From NCBI RefSeq assembly GCF_046630315.1, contig NZ_LQBD01000016.1, forward strand, positions 1 through 64,000: a stretch of DNA of 64,000 nucleotides, in the 5' to 3' direction. The position numbers and the translations under genes are program-made. Position 1 is the stretch's first letter; every line of letters starts with the position of its first letter. Below, piece after piece: positions 8,650 to 16,667 of the stretch. The DNA comes from Brucella anthropi_A (GTDB lineage Bacteria > Pseudomonadota > Alphaproteobacteria > Rhizobiales > Rhizobiaceae). Under the pieces are notes generated by a model. The model did not search any database. It was given only the letters and a program-made list of their open reading frames with translations, and was not told the DNA's origin.

Positions 8650-9111
8650 ATGCCGCAATTCACGACCGTCAGGCGGGTACATCACCGGGCAGACCAGATG
8701 TTCGGCCTCGTCGCGGATGTTGAAAAATATCCGCAATTCCTGCCAATGTGCGAGGCTTTGTCGGTTCGCTCCCGCAAGGAGCGGGATGGCAAGGCGCTGC
8801 TGATTGCCGACATGACGGTCGGCTACAAACTCATCCGCGAGACATTCACCAGTCAGGTGCTGCTGAAACCCGATGACAATGTCATCGATGTGAAATATCT
8901 CGACGGGCCGTTTCGTTATCTCGACAACCGCTGGACCTTCAGGCCGGTGGGCGACGGAAGCGAGTGCGATGTCGAGTTTTTCATCGATTATGAGTTCAAG
9001 AGCCGTACCCTCGGCATTCTCATGGGAACGATGTTCGATCTCGCTTTCAAGAAATTTTCCGAAGCCTTCGAGAAGCGGGCCGACCAGATTTACGGCCTGG
9101 AAAAAGAATAA
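8650..9111 (+). CDS. COQ10/RatA-like START-domain protein (coenzyme Q-binding)
   Basis: 153 residues of the polyketide cyclase/START fold, in the COQ10/RatA subfamily. The characteristic start (P-x-F-x-T-x-R-x-V-x-H, then L-V-A-D-V-E-K-Y-P-x-F-L-P-x-C) and the C-terminal amphipathic helix (A-F-E-K-R-A-D) are intact. Family members bind ubiquinone or related lipids to support respiration (yeast Coq10); RatA of E. coli was described as a ribosome-association toxin. It begins 8 bases after lipA and is probably cotranscribed. The lipid-binding role is inferred from the family. Confidence 0.85.
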   Translation: MPQFTTVRRVHHRADQMFGLVADVEKYPQFLPMCEALSVRSRKERDGKALLIADMTVGYKLIRETFTSQVLLKPDDNVIDVKYLDGPFRYLDNRWTFRPVGDGSECDVEFFIDYEFKSRTLGILMGTMFDLAFKKFSEAFEKRADQIYGLEKE

Positions 9112-9113
9112 TT

Positions 9114-9611
9114 CTATTCGATGCGCAGGTTTTCCAAAACCAGGTCCAGCGCGGCGAGAACCGTCGCATGGCGAATTTCGGCTCTGGTTTTGGGGCCGAA
9201 ACGGCATTCGCGATGAAGGGTCGGATGGCCTTTTCGCGCCGATGCGACATGAACGAGGCCAACGGGTTTTTCATCGGAGCCACCGCCTGGTCCGGCAATG
9301 CCCGTAACCGCCACGGTTACACCGGCATAGGAGCGGGCAAGCGCCCCCTCTGCCATGGAAAGCGCAACTTCTTTCGAGACAGCGCCGACGCGATTGATGA
9401 GTTCCATCGGAACGTCGATCATTTGGGCTTTCGCTTCATTGGAATAGGTGACAAAGCCGCGATCGACGACATCGGACGATCCGGCGATGTCGGTCAAAGC
9501 GCCGGCTATCAGCCCGCCCGTGCAGGATTCGGCCGTCGCGATCATCACGCCCGCCTTGCGGCAGGAATCGAGCACGGCAACAGCTTTTTCTTCTGCAATC
9601 AGCGCGCTCAT
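9114..9611 (-). CDS. CinA/PncC family nicotinamide-nucleotide amidohydrolase
   Basis: A 165-residue stand-alone C-terminal CinA domain (PncC), which deamidates nicotinamide mononucleotide to recycle pyridine nucleotides. Family motifs A-E-S-C-T-G-G (about 26-32), a mid-domain G-x-V-S, and V-T-G-I-A-G-P-G-G-G-S are all present. It converges on the COQ10-like gene with only 2 bases between stop codons. Its ATG overlaps the ispDF stop by 4 bases, so the two minus-strand genes are translationally coupled. Length matches single-domain PncC. Confidence 0.88.
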   Translation of the reverse strand: MSALIAEEKAVAVLDSCRKAGVMIATAESCTGGLIAGALTDIAGSSDVVDRGFVTYSNEAKAQMIDVPMELINRVGAVSKEVALSMAEGALARSYAGVTVAVTGIAGPGGGSDEKPVGLVHVASARKGHPTLHRECRFGPKTRAEIRHATVLAALDLVLENLRIE

Positions 9612-10831
9612 TCGGGCACCTCGCCGGGATAGATGACGGTTGCCGTTGCAATGGCCGCAATGCCCTCACGGCGTCCGACGAAGCCCAGTTTTTCATTGGT
9701 CGTCGCCTTGACGGAAACGCGGTCTGCGGCAATTCCCAGCATATCGCAAAGCGCTTCCGTCATTGCTGCGCGGTGTGGTCCGATCTTCGGGGCTTCGCTG
9801 ATAAAGGTTACATCAACATTGGCGATACGGCCACCTGCCTCACGCACGATACTGGCGGCGTGTTCAACGAATATGCGGGAGGCCGCACCTTTCCATTGTG
9901 GGTCGGAAGGCGGGAAATGCGTGCCGATATCGCCCGCTCCTCGCGTTGCAAGCAGGGCGTCGGTCAGGGCATGAAGTCCGACATCGGCGTCCGAATGGCC
10001 ATTGAGTTTTGCGTCATGGGGGATTTTCACGCCGCACAGCGTCACATGATCGCCGGGCTCGAAGGAATGGACGTCATAGCCATTGCCGGTACGAATGTCG
10101 GGAAATGAGACGTGATCTTGCCGCAGGCGCTTGTCAGCCATTTCGATATCCTTTGCCCAGGTAAGCTTTGTATTGTCCGCCGATCCTTCGATGATACGGA
10201 CGGCTATGCCTTGCCATTCGGCAATGGCGGCGTCATCCGTGAAATCGGAGCGATCAATCGCGAAGGCCTTTTCATGCGCGTCGAGGATCGGCATGTAGGG
10301 AAATGCTTGCGGTGTCTGGGCCGCATAAAGGCCAGCGCGCGGCACCGTGGTTTTCACCGTTCCGTTCGCAGCCGATTGCTTGAGCGTGTCCGCAACGGCC
10401 AGGGCCGGTAGAACGCCTTCATCGGGCGCGAGGTTTTCCACGATGCGTTTCAGCAAATCCTGACTGACAAACGGCCGCACGCCGTCATGGATCATGACAT
10501 ATTGCGGCGCGTGACCTTTCAAGGCGAGGAGGCCGAGGCGTGTTGATTCCTGCCGGGTGGCGCCACCGTTCACCACGCTGATGTCGCCGCAATTTTCTGG
10601 AAGGGCGCGTTCGTAAAGCACATGGTCGTCAGGGTGAATGACGACAACGATGTTATCAACCAGCGGGCAGTCGATAAAAGCGCGCAAAGTGCGGGCAAGT
10701 ACGGCTTCGCCACCGATGCGCCGGTATTGCTTCGGCCCTTCGGCGCTTTGCCCGGCCCGCTCTCCGCGGCCTGCCGCCACAATGACTGCTGCTATCCTTG
10801 AAATGGCTGTCACCTCTGCCAAAGCTTGCAT
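9608..10831 (-). CDS. ispDF: Bifunctional IspD/IspF of the MEP isoprenoid pathway
   Basis: About 407 residues. The N-terminal IspD domain (CTP:MEP cytidylyltransferase; A-A-G-x-G-x-R nucleotide loop, then G-P-K-Q-Y) is fused to a C-terminal IspF domain (MECDP synthase; G-x-G-Y-D-V-H zinc/active-site motif, G-H-S-D-A-D-V, and K-A-T-T-N-E-K-L-G-F-x-G-R). This fusion is typical of alphaproteobacteria and brings two non-consecutive MEP steps together. The start is uncertain: the frame is open to an ATG at 10885, but the ATG at 10831 gives the usual short N-terminus. It diverges from dusB. Confidence 0.93.
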   Translation of the reverse strand: MQALAEVTAISRIAAVIVAAGRGERAGQSAEGPKQYRRIGGEAVLARTLRAFIDCPLVDNIVVVIHPDDHVLYERALPENCGDISVVNGGATRQESTRLGLLALKGHAPQYVMIHDGVRPFVSQDLLKRIVENLAPDEGVLPALAVADTLKQSAANGTVKTTVPRAGLYAAQTPQAFPYMPILDAHEKAFAIDRSDFTDDAAIAEWQGIAVRIIEGSADNTKLTWAKDIEMADKRLRQDHVSFPDIRTGNGYDVHSFEPGDHVTLCGVKIPHDAKLNGHSDADVGLHALTDALLATRGAGDIGTHFPPSDPQWKGAASRIFVEHAASIVREAGGRIANVDVTFISEAPKIGPHRAAMTEALCDMLGIAADRVSVKATTNEKLGFVGRREGIAAIATATVIYPGEVPE

Positions 10832-10933
10832 CTGCAAGCCGAATAAAGCCTTGCGCGAATAAATGCCAGACGACAATTGATCCATCGTGATTTTGCGCGC
10901 GCTTTTCCTTGCGTTGAAAAGGGAGGCTGATTA

Positions 10934-11983
10934 ATGTATGTGCTAATTGCACCATGCACATCAAATAGGCATTTATTGGTGAGTTTTCTCGATCAACCAT
11001 TGAACATTAGCGGTGTGGTGCTTGCCAACCGCGTCTTCCTCGCGCCGATGTCGGGCGTTTCGGACCTCCCGTTCCGCAGGCGCGCAGCCGAGGCTGGCGC
11101 GGGCATGGTCGTATCTGAAATGGTCGCCAGCGCCGAACTCTGCAACCGTCACAAGGAAAGCCTTCTGCGCCTTTCCGGTAAGGGGCTTGGAACGCATGTC
11201 GTGCAGCTTGCGGGGCGCGAAGCGCATTGGATGGGCGAGGCGGCCAGAATAGCCGAGGGCGAGGGCGCCGATATCATCGATATCAATATGGGCTGTCCGG
11301 CCAAGAAAGTGACAGGCGGCTATTCCGGCTCCGCGCTGATGCGCGATCTCGACCATGCCATGACCCTCATCGAGGCGACCGTCAATGCAGTCAGCGTTCC
11401 GGTTACGCTCAAGATGCGGCTGGGGTGGGACGAGAAAAGCATCAACGCGCCTGAGCTGGCAAGTCGCGCCGAAGGTGCCGGTATCGCCATGGTGACTGTC
11501 CATGGGCGGACGCGCTGCCAGTTCTATGAAGGCAAGGCGGACTGGAAGGCAATCCACGCCGTCCGCGACGCGATCAAAATTCCTCTGGTCGCCAACGGCG
11601 ATGTGGCGTCTCGACGTGATGCCGAGGAAATCCTGCGCCGTTCCGGGGCGGATGCCGTGATGGTCGGGCGCGCCTCTTACGGCCAGCCATGGCTGGCCGG
11701 TGCAATCGCCGGAAGCGATCTTGCCCCACGGTCGCGAAGTGAAATTCTTGATTATATTATAAAGCATTATGAAGATATGCTCGAGCATTATGGAAGCACG
11801 ACAGGCATCCGCCACTCCCGCAAGCATCTCGGCTGGTATCTCGATCGCCATGCTGGCGCGGCATGCACGTCGGCGGAGAAAGCGGAAGTGATGACTTTGA
11901 CCGACAGGCAGGCCGTCATTGACGCCTTGCGTCGGATATTCACGCGCGAAACTCCTGAAGCCGCGCTCAAGGAGGTTGCCTGA
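10934..11983 (+). CDS. dusB: tRNA-dihydrouridine synthase DusB (NifR3)
   Basis: 349 residues. An FMN-dependent enzyme that reduces uridines in the tRNA D-loop. Motifs: A-P-M-S-G-V-S-D near the start, the catalytic cysteine in N-M-G-C-P-A-K-K-V, and the FMN-binding H-G-R-T-R. The ATG at 10934 is chosen because GGGAGG (10921-10926) lies 7 bases before it; a TTG/GTG pair at 10976/10979 is an alternative giving the more usual N-terminus. It is the first gene of the conserved dusB(nifR3)-ntrB-ntrC operon, with its stop overlapping the ntrB ATG by one base. Confidence 0.92.
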   Translation: MYVLIAPCTSNRHLLVSFLDQPLNISGVVLANRVFLAPMSGVSDLPFRRRAAEAGAGMVVSEMVASAELCNRHKESLLRLSGKGLGTHVVQLAGREAHWMGEAARIAEGEGADIIDINMGCPAKKVTGGYSGSALMRDLDHAMTLIEATVNAVSVPVTLKMRLGWDEKSINAPELASRAEGAGIAMVTVHGRTRCQFYEGKADWKAIHAVRDAIKIPLVANGDVASRRDAEEILRRSGADAVMVGRASYGQPWLAGAIAGSDLAPRSRSEILDYIIKHYEDMLEHYGSTTGIRHSRKHLGWYLDRHAGAACTSAEKAEVMTLTDRQAVIDALRRIFTRETPEAALKEVA

Positions 11984-13107
11984 TGCGCGAGAGAACAGAA
12001 ACGAACGGCATTCCATCGGTTGTGCTCGACGCGATCAGCCAGCCCGTCATTATGGTCAGCGCCGAGAATTATATCGCCTATGCCAATCTGGATGCGGAAC
12101 AGTTCTTCCGTTCCGGCTCGTCCATTCTGGCGCGCAACCGGCTGGAATCCTTTCTGCCCTTTGGCAGCCCGCTTTTGGCGCTGGTCGATCAGGTTCGCAC
12201 CAGCCAGATGCCGGTCAACGAATATCGGGTCGATGTCTCATCGCCGCGTCTCGGGACGGAACGTATCGTCGATATTTATGTGGCGCCTGTGACGGAACTT
12301 CCGGGTGCCGTGGTCATCCTCTTCAAGGAAAAGACGATGGCCGAAAAGATCGATCGCCAGATGACGCATCGCGGTGCGGCGCGGTCCGTCACGGGGCTTG
12401 CCTCGATGCTGGCCCATGAAATCAAAAATCCCCTATCCGGCATACGCGGCGCGGCACAATTGCTGGAGCAGGTTGTCAGCGATGAAGATCGTGCGCTTGC
12501 GCGCCTCATCACCGATGAAACGGATCGAATCGTCTCACTGGTCGATCGCATGGAGGTTTTCTCGGATGAGCGGCCTATCGAGCGCACTGCCGTCAATATT
12601 CATGCGGTTCTGGACCATGTGAAGGCGATCGCGAAGAACGGTTTCGCACGAAAAATCCGTTTCGTGGAGGATTACGATCCTTCGCTCCCGCCGGTTTTTG
12701 CCAATCGGGACCAGCTCGTGCAGGTTTTCCTCAATCTGTTGAAGAATGCCTCGGAAGCCATAGGCGACCGTGAGGGCGGCGAGATTGTCCTGTCCACGGC
12801 TTATCGTCCGGGCATTCGCCTGCAAGTGCCGGGCGCGCGGGACAGGGTGGCGCTGCCGCTCGAATTCTGCGTGCATGACAACGGACCGGGTGTGCCGCCG
12901 GACATGCTGCCGCATCTGTTCGATCCCTTTGTTACCACGAAGACCAACGGTTCGGGGTTGGGGTTGGCGCTGGTTGCAAAGATCATTGGCGATCATGGCG
13001 GCATCATCGAATGCGACAGCCACCCTTCACGCACGACTTTCCGCGTTCTGATGCCCGCGTGGAAAAATACGGAACCGGCAGCAGGAAATACTGGAGATAA
13101 CGCATGA
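11983..13107 (+). CDS. ntrB: Nitrogen regulation sensor histidine kinase NtrB
   Basis: 374 residues, cytosolic, with no membrane segments. It has an N-terminal PAS domain (about 10-115), an HisKA dimerisation segment with the phospho-accepting His145 in A-H-E-I-K-N-P-L, and a HATPase domain with N-box N-L-L-K-N-A-S-E-A, D-N-G-P-G-V and G-S-G-L-G-L-A-L. NtrB phosphorylates or dephosphorylates NtrC depending on PII state; a PII gene (glnB) lies 18 kb away in this window. It overlaps dusB by 1 base and ntrC by 4 bases (ATGA). Confidence 0.95.
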   Translation: MRERTETNGIPSVVLDAISQPVIMVSAENYIAYANLDAEQFFRSGSSILARNRLESFLPFGSPLLALVDQVRTSQMPVNEYRVDVSSPRLGTERIVDIYVAPVTELPGAVVILFKEKTMAEKIDRQMTHRGAARSVTGLASMLAHEIKNPLSGIRGAAQLLEQVVSDEDRALARLITDETDRIVSLVDRMEVFSDERPIERTAVNIHAVLDHVKAIAKNGFARKIRFVEDYDPSLPPVFANRDQLVQVFLNLLKNASEAIGDREGGEIVLSTAYRPGIRLQVPGARDRVALPLEFCVHDNGPGVPPDMLPHLFDPFVTTKTNGSGLGLALVAKIIGDHGGIIECDSHPSRTTFRVLMPAWKNTEPAAGNTGDNA

Positions 13108-14576
13108 CCGCAGGACGTCCGACAGGAACCATATTGGTGGCGGATGACGATGCAGCCATTCGGACGGTGTTGAACCAGGCCTTGTCGCGTGCAGGTTACG
13201 ATGTGCGCGTGACCTCCAATGCCGCGTCGCTCTGGCGATGGGTGGCGGCGGGCGACGGTGATCTGGTCATTACCGACGTCAATATGCCGGACGAGAATGC
13301 CTTCGACCTTCTGCCGCGCATCAAGAAGATACGCCCCGACCTGCCGGTTGTCGTGATGAGCGCGCAGAATACATTCATGACGGCTATCCGGGCATCGGAG
13401 GCCGGAGCCTATGAATATCTGCCAAAGCCATTCGATCTGACGGAACTTATCAATATCGTCGGCCGTGCGCTGTCCGAACCGAAACGCAAGCCGGTCGCCG
13501 TTCTGTCGGATGAACAGGCAGACAACATGCCGCTGGTCGGCCGGTCGCCTGCGATGCAGGAAATCTACCGTTTGCTGGCGCGCATGATGCAGACGGATCT
13601 GACCGTCATGGTCACGGGCGAATCCGGTACAGGCAAGGAACTGGTTGCGCGTGCCCTGCATGAATATGGGCGCCGCCGGAAAGGCCCGTTTGTTGCGATC
13701 AATATGGCGGCGATCCCGCGCGACCTGATCGAGTCCGAGTTGTTCGGGCACGAGAAAGGCGCCTTTACCGGCGCGCAGAACCGCTCAAGCGGGCGCTTCG
13801 AACAGGCGAATGGCGGAACGCTGTTTCTCGACGAGATCGGCGATATGCCACTGGAAGCGCAAACCCGTCTTCTGCGCGTGTTGCAGCAGGGCGAATATAT
13901 GACGGTCGGTGGACGCACGCCGATCAAGACCGATGTGCGCATCGTTGCGGCAACGAACAAGGATCTGCGGCAACTGATAGCGCAGGGGCTGTTCCGCGAA
14001 GATCTTTATTACCGGCTGAATGTCGTGCCTCTGCGCTTGCCGCCGCTGCGCGAGCGCAGCGAGGATGTGGCCGATCTCGTGCGCCATTTTTTCAAGCGCG
14101 CTGCCGAGGAAGGTCTGCCGGAGAAGCGCATCAGCACCGCCGGGCTGGAAATGATGCGCCGGTATCCTTGGCCGGGCAATGTGCGTGAACTGGAAAACCT
14201 CGTGCGAAGACTTGCGGCACTTTATCCGCAAGAAGAAATTTCGCCGGAAATCATCGAAACGGAATTGAAGGCCGAACTGGCCAAGCCCGATATCGTGCCC
14301 GCCGGCGGCGGCGATTTGGAGAGTGTTACCATATCGCAGGCCGTCGAGCAGAACATGCAGCGTTATTTTGCGTCCTTCGGCTCCGACTTGCCTCCGCCGG
14401 GGCTTTATCATCGGGTTCTGGCCGAGCTGGAATATCCCCTGATCCTCGCATGCCTCACGGCAACCCGTGGAAACCAGATCAAGGCGGCGGACCTTCTGGG
14501 GCTCAACCGAAATACATTGCGCAAGAAAATTCGCGAACTCGGGGTCAATATCTATCGCGGAAACAAGGGAAATTGA
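13104..14576 (+). CDS. ntrC: Nitrogen regulation response regulator NtrC (sigma54 activator)
   Basis: 490 residues. It has a receiver domain (1-120; acidic triad D14-D15-D16 and phospho-acceptor D58 in T-D-V-N-M-P-D). A sigma54-activating AAA+ domain follows, with Walker A G-E-S-G-T-G-K-E, the sigma54-contact loop G-A-F-T-G-A and an arginine-finger region R-Y-P-W-P-G-N-V-R-E-L. The Fis-type HTH at the C-terminus ends in N-R-N-T-L-R-K-K-I. It activates nitrogen-assimilation promoters such as glnA/glnB. In Rhizobiales ntrY-ntrX normally follow; here they do not (see findings). Confidence 0.96.
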   Translation: MTAGRPTGTILVADDDAAIRTVLNQALSRAGYDVRVTSNAASLWRWVAAGDGDLVITDVNMPDENAFDLLPRIKKIRPDLPVVVMSAQNTFMTAIRASEAGAYEYLPKPFDLTELINIVGRALSEPKRKPVAVLSDEQADNMPLVGRSPAMQEIYRLLARMMQTDLTVMVTGESGTGKELVARALHEYGRRRKGPFVAINMAAIPRDLIESELFGHEKGAFTGAQNRSSGRFEQANGGTLFLDEIGDMPLEAQTRLLRVLQQGEYMTVGGRTPIKTDVRIVAATNKDLRQLIAQGLFREDLYYRLNVVPLRLPPLRERSEDVADLVRHFFKRAAEEGLPEKRISTAGLEMMRRYPWPGNVRELENLVRRLAALYPQEEISPEIIETELKAELAKPDIVPAGGGDLESVTISQAVEQNMQRYFASFGSDLPPPGLYHRVLAELEYPLILACLTATRGNQIKAADLLGLNRNTLRKKIRELGVNIYRGNKGN

Positions 14577-14652
14577 GCCGTACTCGGTGCCAATAACGCA
14601 TTAACTACATTATTTAATGAGCGATTAAGTCTGTTCGTCTACTGTTGGTTGC

Positions 14653-14844
14653 ATGAGAAATCAGCAATCCACGCGAAGCACGAAAACCCGACGGATTCTC
14701 GAACCGGCTGTAAGAAGCGGGATTCTTGCCGCCCCCCTGATATTGATGCTTGCAATCGTCGTCATCTTGTCAGGCGCGGAACCAAAACTCGCGGCGATGA
14801 TTGATCAAACCTTCACCGGTTCGATAAGTCCTATCATCAAGTAA
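14653..14844 (+). CDS. Small single-pass membrane protein, unknown function
   Basis: 63 residues: a basic Ser/Thr/Arg-rich N-terminus, one clear hydrophobic segment (about residues 24-42, L-A-A-P-L-I-L-M-L-A-I-V-V-I-L) and a short polar tail. The overall plan loosely recalls Flp-type small pilins, but the G-A-T-A-I-E-Y processing motif is absent, so I do not call it a pilin. It follows ntrC by 76 bases in a stretch that starts with AT-rich DNA. No strong ribosome binding site is seen. Unrecognised; coding status is moderately supported by the clean hydrophobic profile. Confidence 0.5.
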   Translation: MRNQQSTRSTKTRRILEPAVRSGILAAPLILMLAIVVILSGAEPKLAAMIDQTFTGSISPIIK

Positions 14845-14910
14845 CGGTTTGCCGGTCTTGAAGCGAATGCATGGTCCTCTATTCTTTTGGGGTAGCTAAA
14901 GGAGGTTATC

Positions 14911-15153
14911 ATGCGTCTTGCCGTCACGGCCCTGTTGCTCGCTGTTTCTGCTGCTGCGGCTTATGCCGCTCCACCGCCGGAAGGCATGAGGCTTTCGGAA
15001 ATAATCGCGAAAATCGAACAGAATGCGGACACGGCTTTCGTCGATGAAGTCGACTGGAATGATCGCGGCTATTACGAGATCGAATATATCACCAAGGCCG
15101 GTGCGAAGGTGGAGGTGAAAATCGATCCGAAAACCGGGAAAAATGTTCGGTGA
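14911..15153 (+). CDS. Small exported PepSY-domain protein
   Basis: 80 residues with a signal peptide (about 1-19, cleavage after A-Y-A) followed by a single PepSY domain. The domain shows the typical E-I-x-x-K-I-E-Q, the W-x-x-R-G-Y-Y-E-I-E-Y strand and the C-terminal K-I-D-P-x-T-G-K. Such periplasmic PepSY proteins are thought to act as inhibitors or folding modulators of proteases, but their targets are mostly unknown. A perfect AAGGAGG ribosome binding site (about 14898-14905) supports the start. It lies just before tRNA-Gly on the other strand. Confidence 0.85.
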   Translation: MRLAVTALLLAVSAAAAYAAPPPEGMRLSEIIAKIEQNADTAFVDEVDWNDRGYYEIEYITKAGAKVEVKIDPKTGKNVR

Positions 15154-15181
15154 TCATCATCGCTTTCAGGAGCAATCCTGT

Positions 15182-15255
15182 TGGAGCGGGTAGCGGGAAT
15201 CGAACCCGCGCGTTCAGCTTGGGAAGCTGACAGGCTACCATTACATCATACCCGC
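15182..15255 (-). tRNA. tRNA-Gly (anticodon CCC)
   Basis: On the minus strand the 5' acceptor GCGGGTA (15255-15249) pairs with TACCCGC (15192-15186), followed by U73 and an encoded CCA (15184-15182). The D-arm has G-T-A-A-T-G-G-T-A-G. The anticodon arm TCAGC/GCTGA encloses the loop TTCCCAA, giving anticodon CCC. The T-arm GCGGG-TTCGATT-CCCGC is perfect. At 74 bases it is a complete canonical tRNA. It lies between the PepSY gene and the lipid kinase, close to where synteny with ntrYX-containing relatives appears to break. Confidence 0.97.
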
Positions 15256-15545
15256 AAACTGTAATATATTTCAGTCAATTAGCGACATTTCTGATGAGAT
15301 TGCACCAGAAATCTTACAGTTGGTTTTGCCAAATTATGTTCTCTTTCTGGTCGCGTCAAACAGTTTTGTCAACAGCATTGACCTGTCGTGCCGCCTGGTT
15401 GCGCGTCCTCACGAAACGCTACAGCGTCGTGACAAATTTTTCATGAACCGTTCCATTGATATCCGGAATTGAAAGGCCATCTGCAGTTAACGCTCCCAAT
15501 CATACAGCCGATGATTTATCGGCTGTCGCAGATGACAGGAAATCC

Positions 15546-16442
15546 ATGGGCAAAACCACCAAGCGCCGGGCACTGCTTATCGTCAATCCTCATGCCCGAA
15601 ATGGCAGGGGATACGGCACCGATATCCGCTCCGCGCTGGAGAGCGGCGGCTTCCAGCTTATCGAGCGAAATCCGCAAGGTGACGATACGATTTCAGATTT
15701 GATCCTTCGTGAAAGAGATTGCGACCTTGTTATTGTAGGCGGTGGCGACGGATCCCTGAATGCTGCGGCCAAAGGGTTGATGGAAACGGGATTGCCGCTT
15801 GCAATCCTTCCGCTTGGAACTGCGAACGATTTCGCCCGCACCATTGGCATACCGGCCGATCCGGTCGAGGCGGCGCGCCGCATTGCTTCCTATCGGTCGC
15901 ATCCCATTGATCTCGGCGAGGTGAACGGTCATCTCTACTTCAATGTCGCAAGCATCGGCTTCAGCGCCGAACTGGCGCAGCAACTCAGTTCCGCGGCAAA
16001 GAAGAAGTGGGGAAAGCTCGGTTATGCGCTTGTCGCGGCGCGCATTCTCATGCGCTCCGAGCTTTTCACAGCCTATCTGGAACATGACGGCATGACGGAG
16101 AAAATTCATACATTGCAGGTTTCTGTCGGGAACGGAAAATTCTATGGCGGGGGCATGGCGGTCGAGAAGAATGCGACGGTGGATGACGGCAAGCTGGATT
16201 TCTACAGTCTGGAGGTCGATCACTGGTGGAAGCTTTTGCGCCTGCTCCCAAGTCTGCGCCGCGGCACCCATTCCAAATGGGATGATGTGCGGGCTTTTCC
16301 GACGACTGAAGTAATTATCCGTACCAAAAAGCCGCGTGCCGTGAATACGGATGGCGAACTATCCACCTGGACGCCGGCGCATTTTCGCCTGCTGCGCAAG
16401 GCGATCCATGTCTATATGCCCGATCCGTCGTTGAAGCCCTGA
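15546..16442 (+). CDS. Diacylglycerol/lipid kinase family protein (DagK/YegS type)
   Basis: 298 residues of the DAGK catalytic family. N-terminal I-V-N-P-H-A-R-N-G-R-G binds nucleotide, G-G-G-D-G-S-L-N-A is the catalytic loop, and P-L-G-T-A-N-D-F-A-R follows, as in YegS/DgkB. The product would phosphorylate a lipid at the cytosolic membrane face. The frame is open to a TTG at 15456, but the ATG at 15546 has an ACAGGAA ribosome binding site and starts right before the family domain. A second, unrelated DgkA-type kinase is at 39691-40041. The 290 bases between the tRNA and this gene contain no feature I recognise. Confidence 0.88.
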   Translation: MGKTTKRRALLIVNPHARNGRGYGTDIRSALESGGFQLIERNPQGDDTISDLILRERDCDLVIVGGGDGSLNAAAKGLMETGLPLAILPLGTANDFARTIGIPADPVEAARRIASYRSHPIDLGEVNGHLYFNVASIGFSAELAQQLSSAAKKKWGKLGYALVAARILMRSELFTAYLEHDGMTEKIHTLQVSVGNGKFYGGGMAVEKNATVDDGKLDFYSLEVDHWWKLLRLLPSLRRGTHSKWDDVRAFPTTEVIIRTKKPRAVNTDGELSTWTPAHFRLLRKAIHVYMPDPSLKP

Positions 16443-16452
16443 TATTGACCGT

Positions 16453-16481
16453 AAAAAATGGCCCGCCTTGTTGAGCGGGCC
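16453..16481 (-). terminator. Intrinsic terminator of the minus-strand sRNA/peptide locus
   Basis: GGCCCGC (16460-16466) and GCGGGCC (16475-16481) form a 7-base GC stem with an 8-base loop. On the minus strand it is followed after one A by six Ts; on the plus strand no T-run follows. It therefore terminates minus-strand transcripts, and could weakly stop the convergent lipid-kinase transcript. Confidence 0.75.
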
Positions 16482-16528
16482 TAATCCATGACGTTAGGTG
16501 ACTGGCTCGGAGGTCATTGGAGCCGTAT
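16453..16528 (-). ncRNA. Candidate EcfG-dependent stress sRNA (GsrN-like architecture)
   Basis: On the minus strand, an EcfG-type promoter (16533-16557) reads into about 75 bases that end in an intrinsic terminator (stem 16460-16481, then T6 at 16458-16453). The transcript would start near 16528. It would fold a 5' hairpin GGCTC/GAGCC whose 11-base loop contains CCTCC (an anti-Shine-Dalgarno sequence), followed by a short linker and the terminator. A short 5' hairpin with a C-rich loop plus a terminator is the plan of Caulobacter GsrN, a general-stress sRNA. No ORF of note fits inside. Sequence elements are seen; transcription and function are inferred. Confidence 0.55.
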
Positions 16529-16532
16529 CAGT

Positions 16533-16557
16533 AACGGTTCAAAGGTTCGAACGTTCC
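16533..16557 (-). promoter_or_regulatory. EcfG (general stress response sigma) promoter 1
   Basis: The minus strand reads GGAAC (16557-16553), a 16-base spacer, then CGTT (16536-16533). This is an exact match to the GGAAC-N16/17-CGTT consensus of alphaproteobacterial EcfG/sigmaT promoters controlled by PhyR-NepR. It sits directly upstream of the candidate sRNA and directly downstream of the 25-residue peptide ORF. Confidence 0.7.
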
Positions 16558-16561
16558 ATAT

Positions 16562-16639
16562 TCAGAAGAAAAAATACCAGATGAGCAGCACGACAACGAG
16601 TGGAACACCCATCAACCAAAGGATCATTGCTCTTAACAT
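16562..16639 (-). CDS. 25-residue membrane peptide under EcfG control
   Basis: A tiny ORF with start ATG at 16639 and stop TGA at 16562-16564. The product is a single hydrophobic helix (M-L-R-A-M-I-L-W-L-M-G-V-P-L..., ending W-Y-F-F-F) with one Arg near the N-terminus, suiting a one-pass inner-membrane microprotein. A strong AAGAAGGAG ribosome binding site lies upstream, and an exact EcfG promoter (16668-16692) precedes that by a short leader. The near-perfect promoter, ribosome site and helix together support expression. Similar short hydrophobic peptides exist in rhizobia, but I cannot name a family. Function unknown, probably envelope stress. Confidence 0.6.
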   Translation of the reverse strand: MLRAMILWLMGVPLVVVLLIWYFFF

Positions 16640-16667
16640 TCTCTCATCTCCTTCTTGTTGAAAAACC

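Noticed and set aside
14653..14844. Flp-type pilin call for the 63-residue membrane protein
   Set aside because: Lacks the G/A-T-A-I-E-Y processing motif and any cpa/tad genes nearby.
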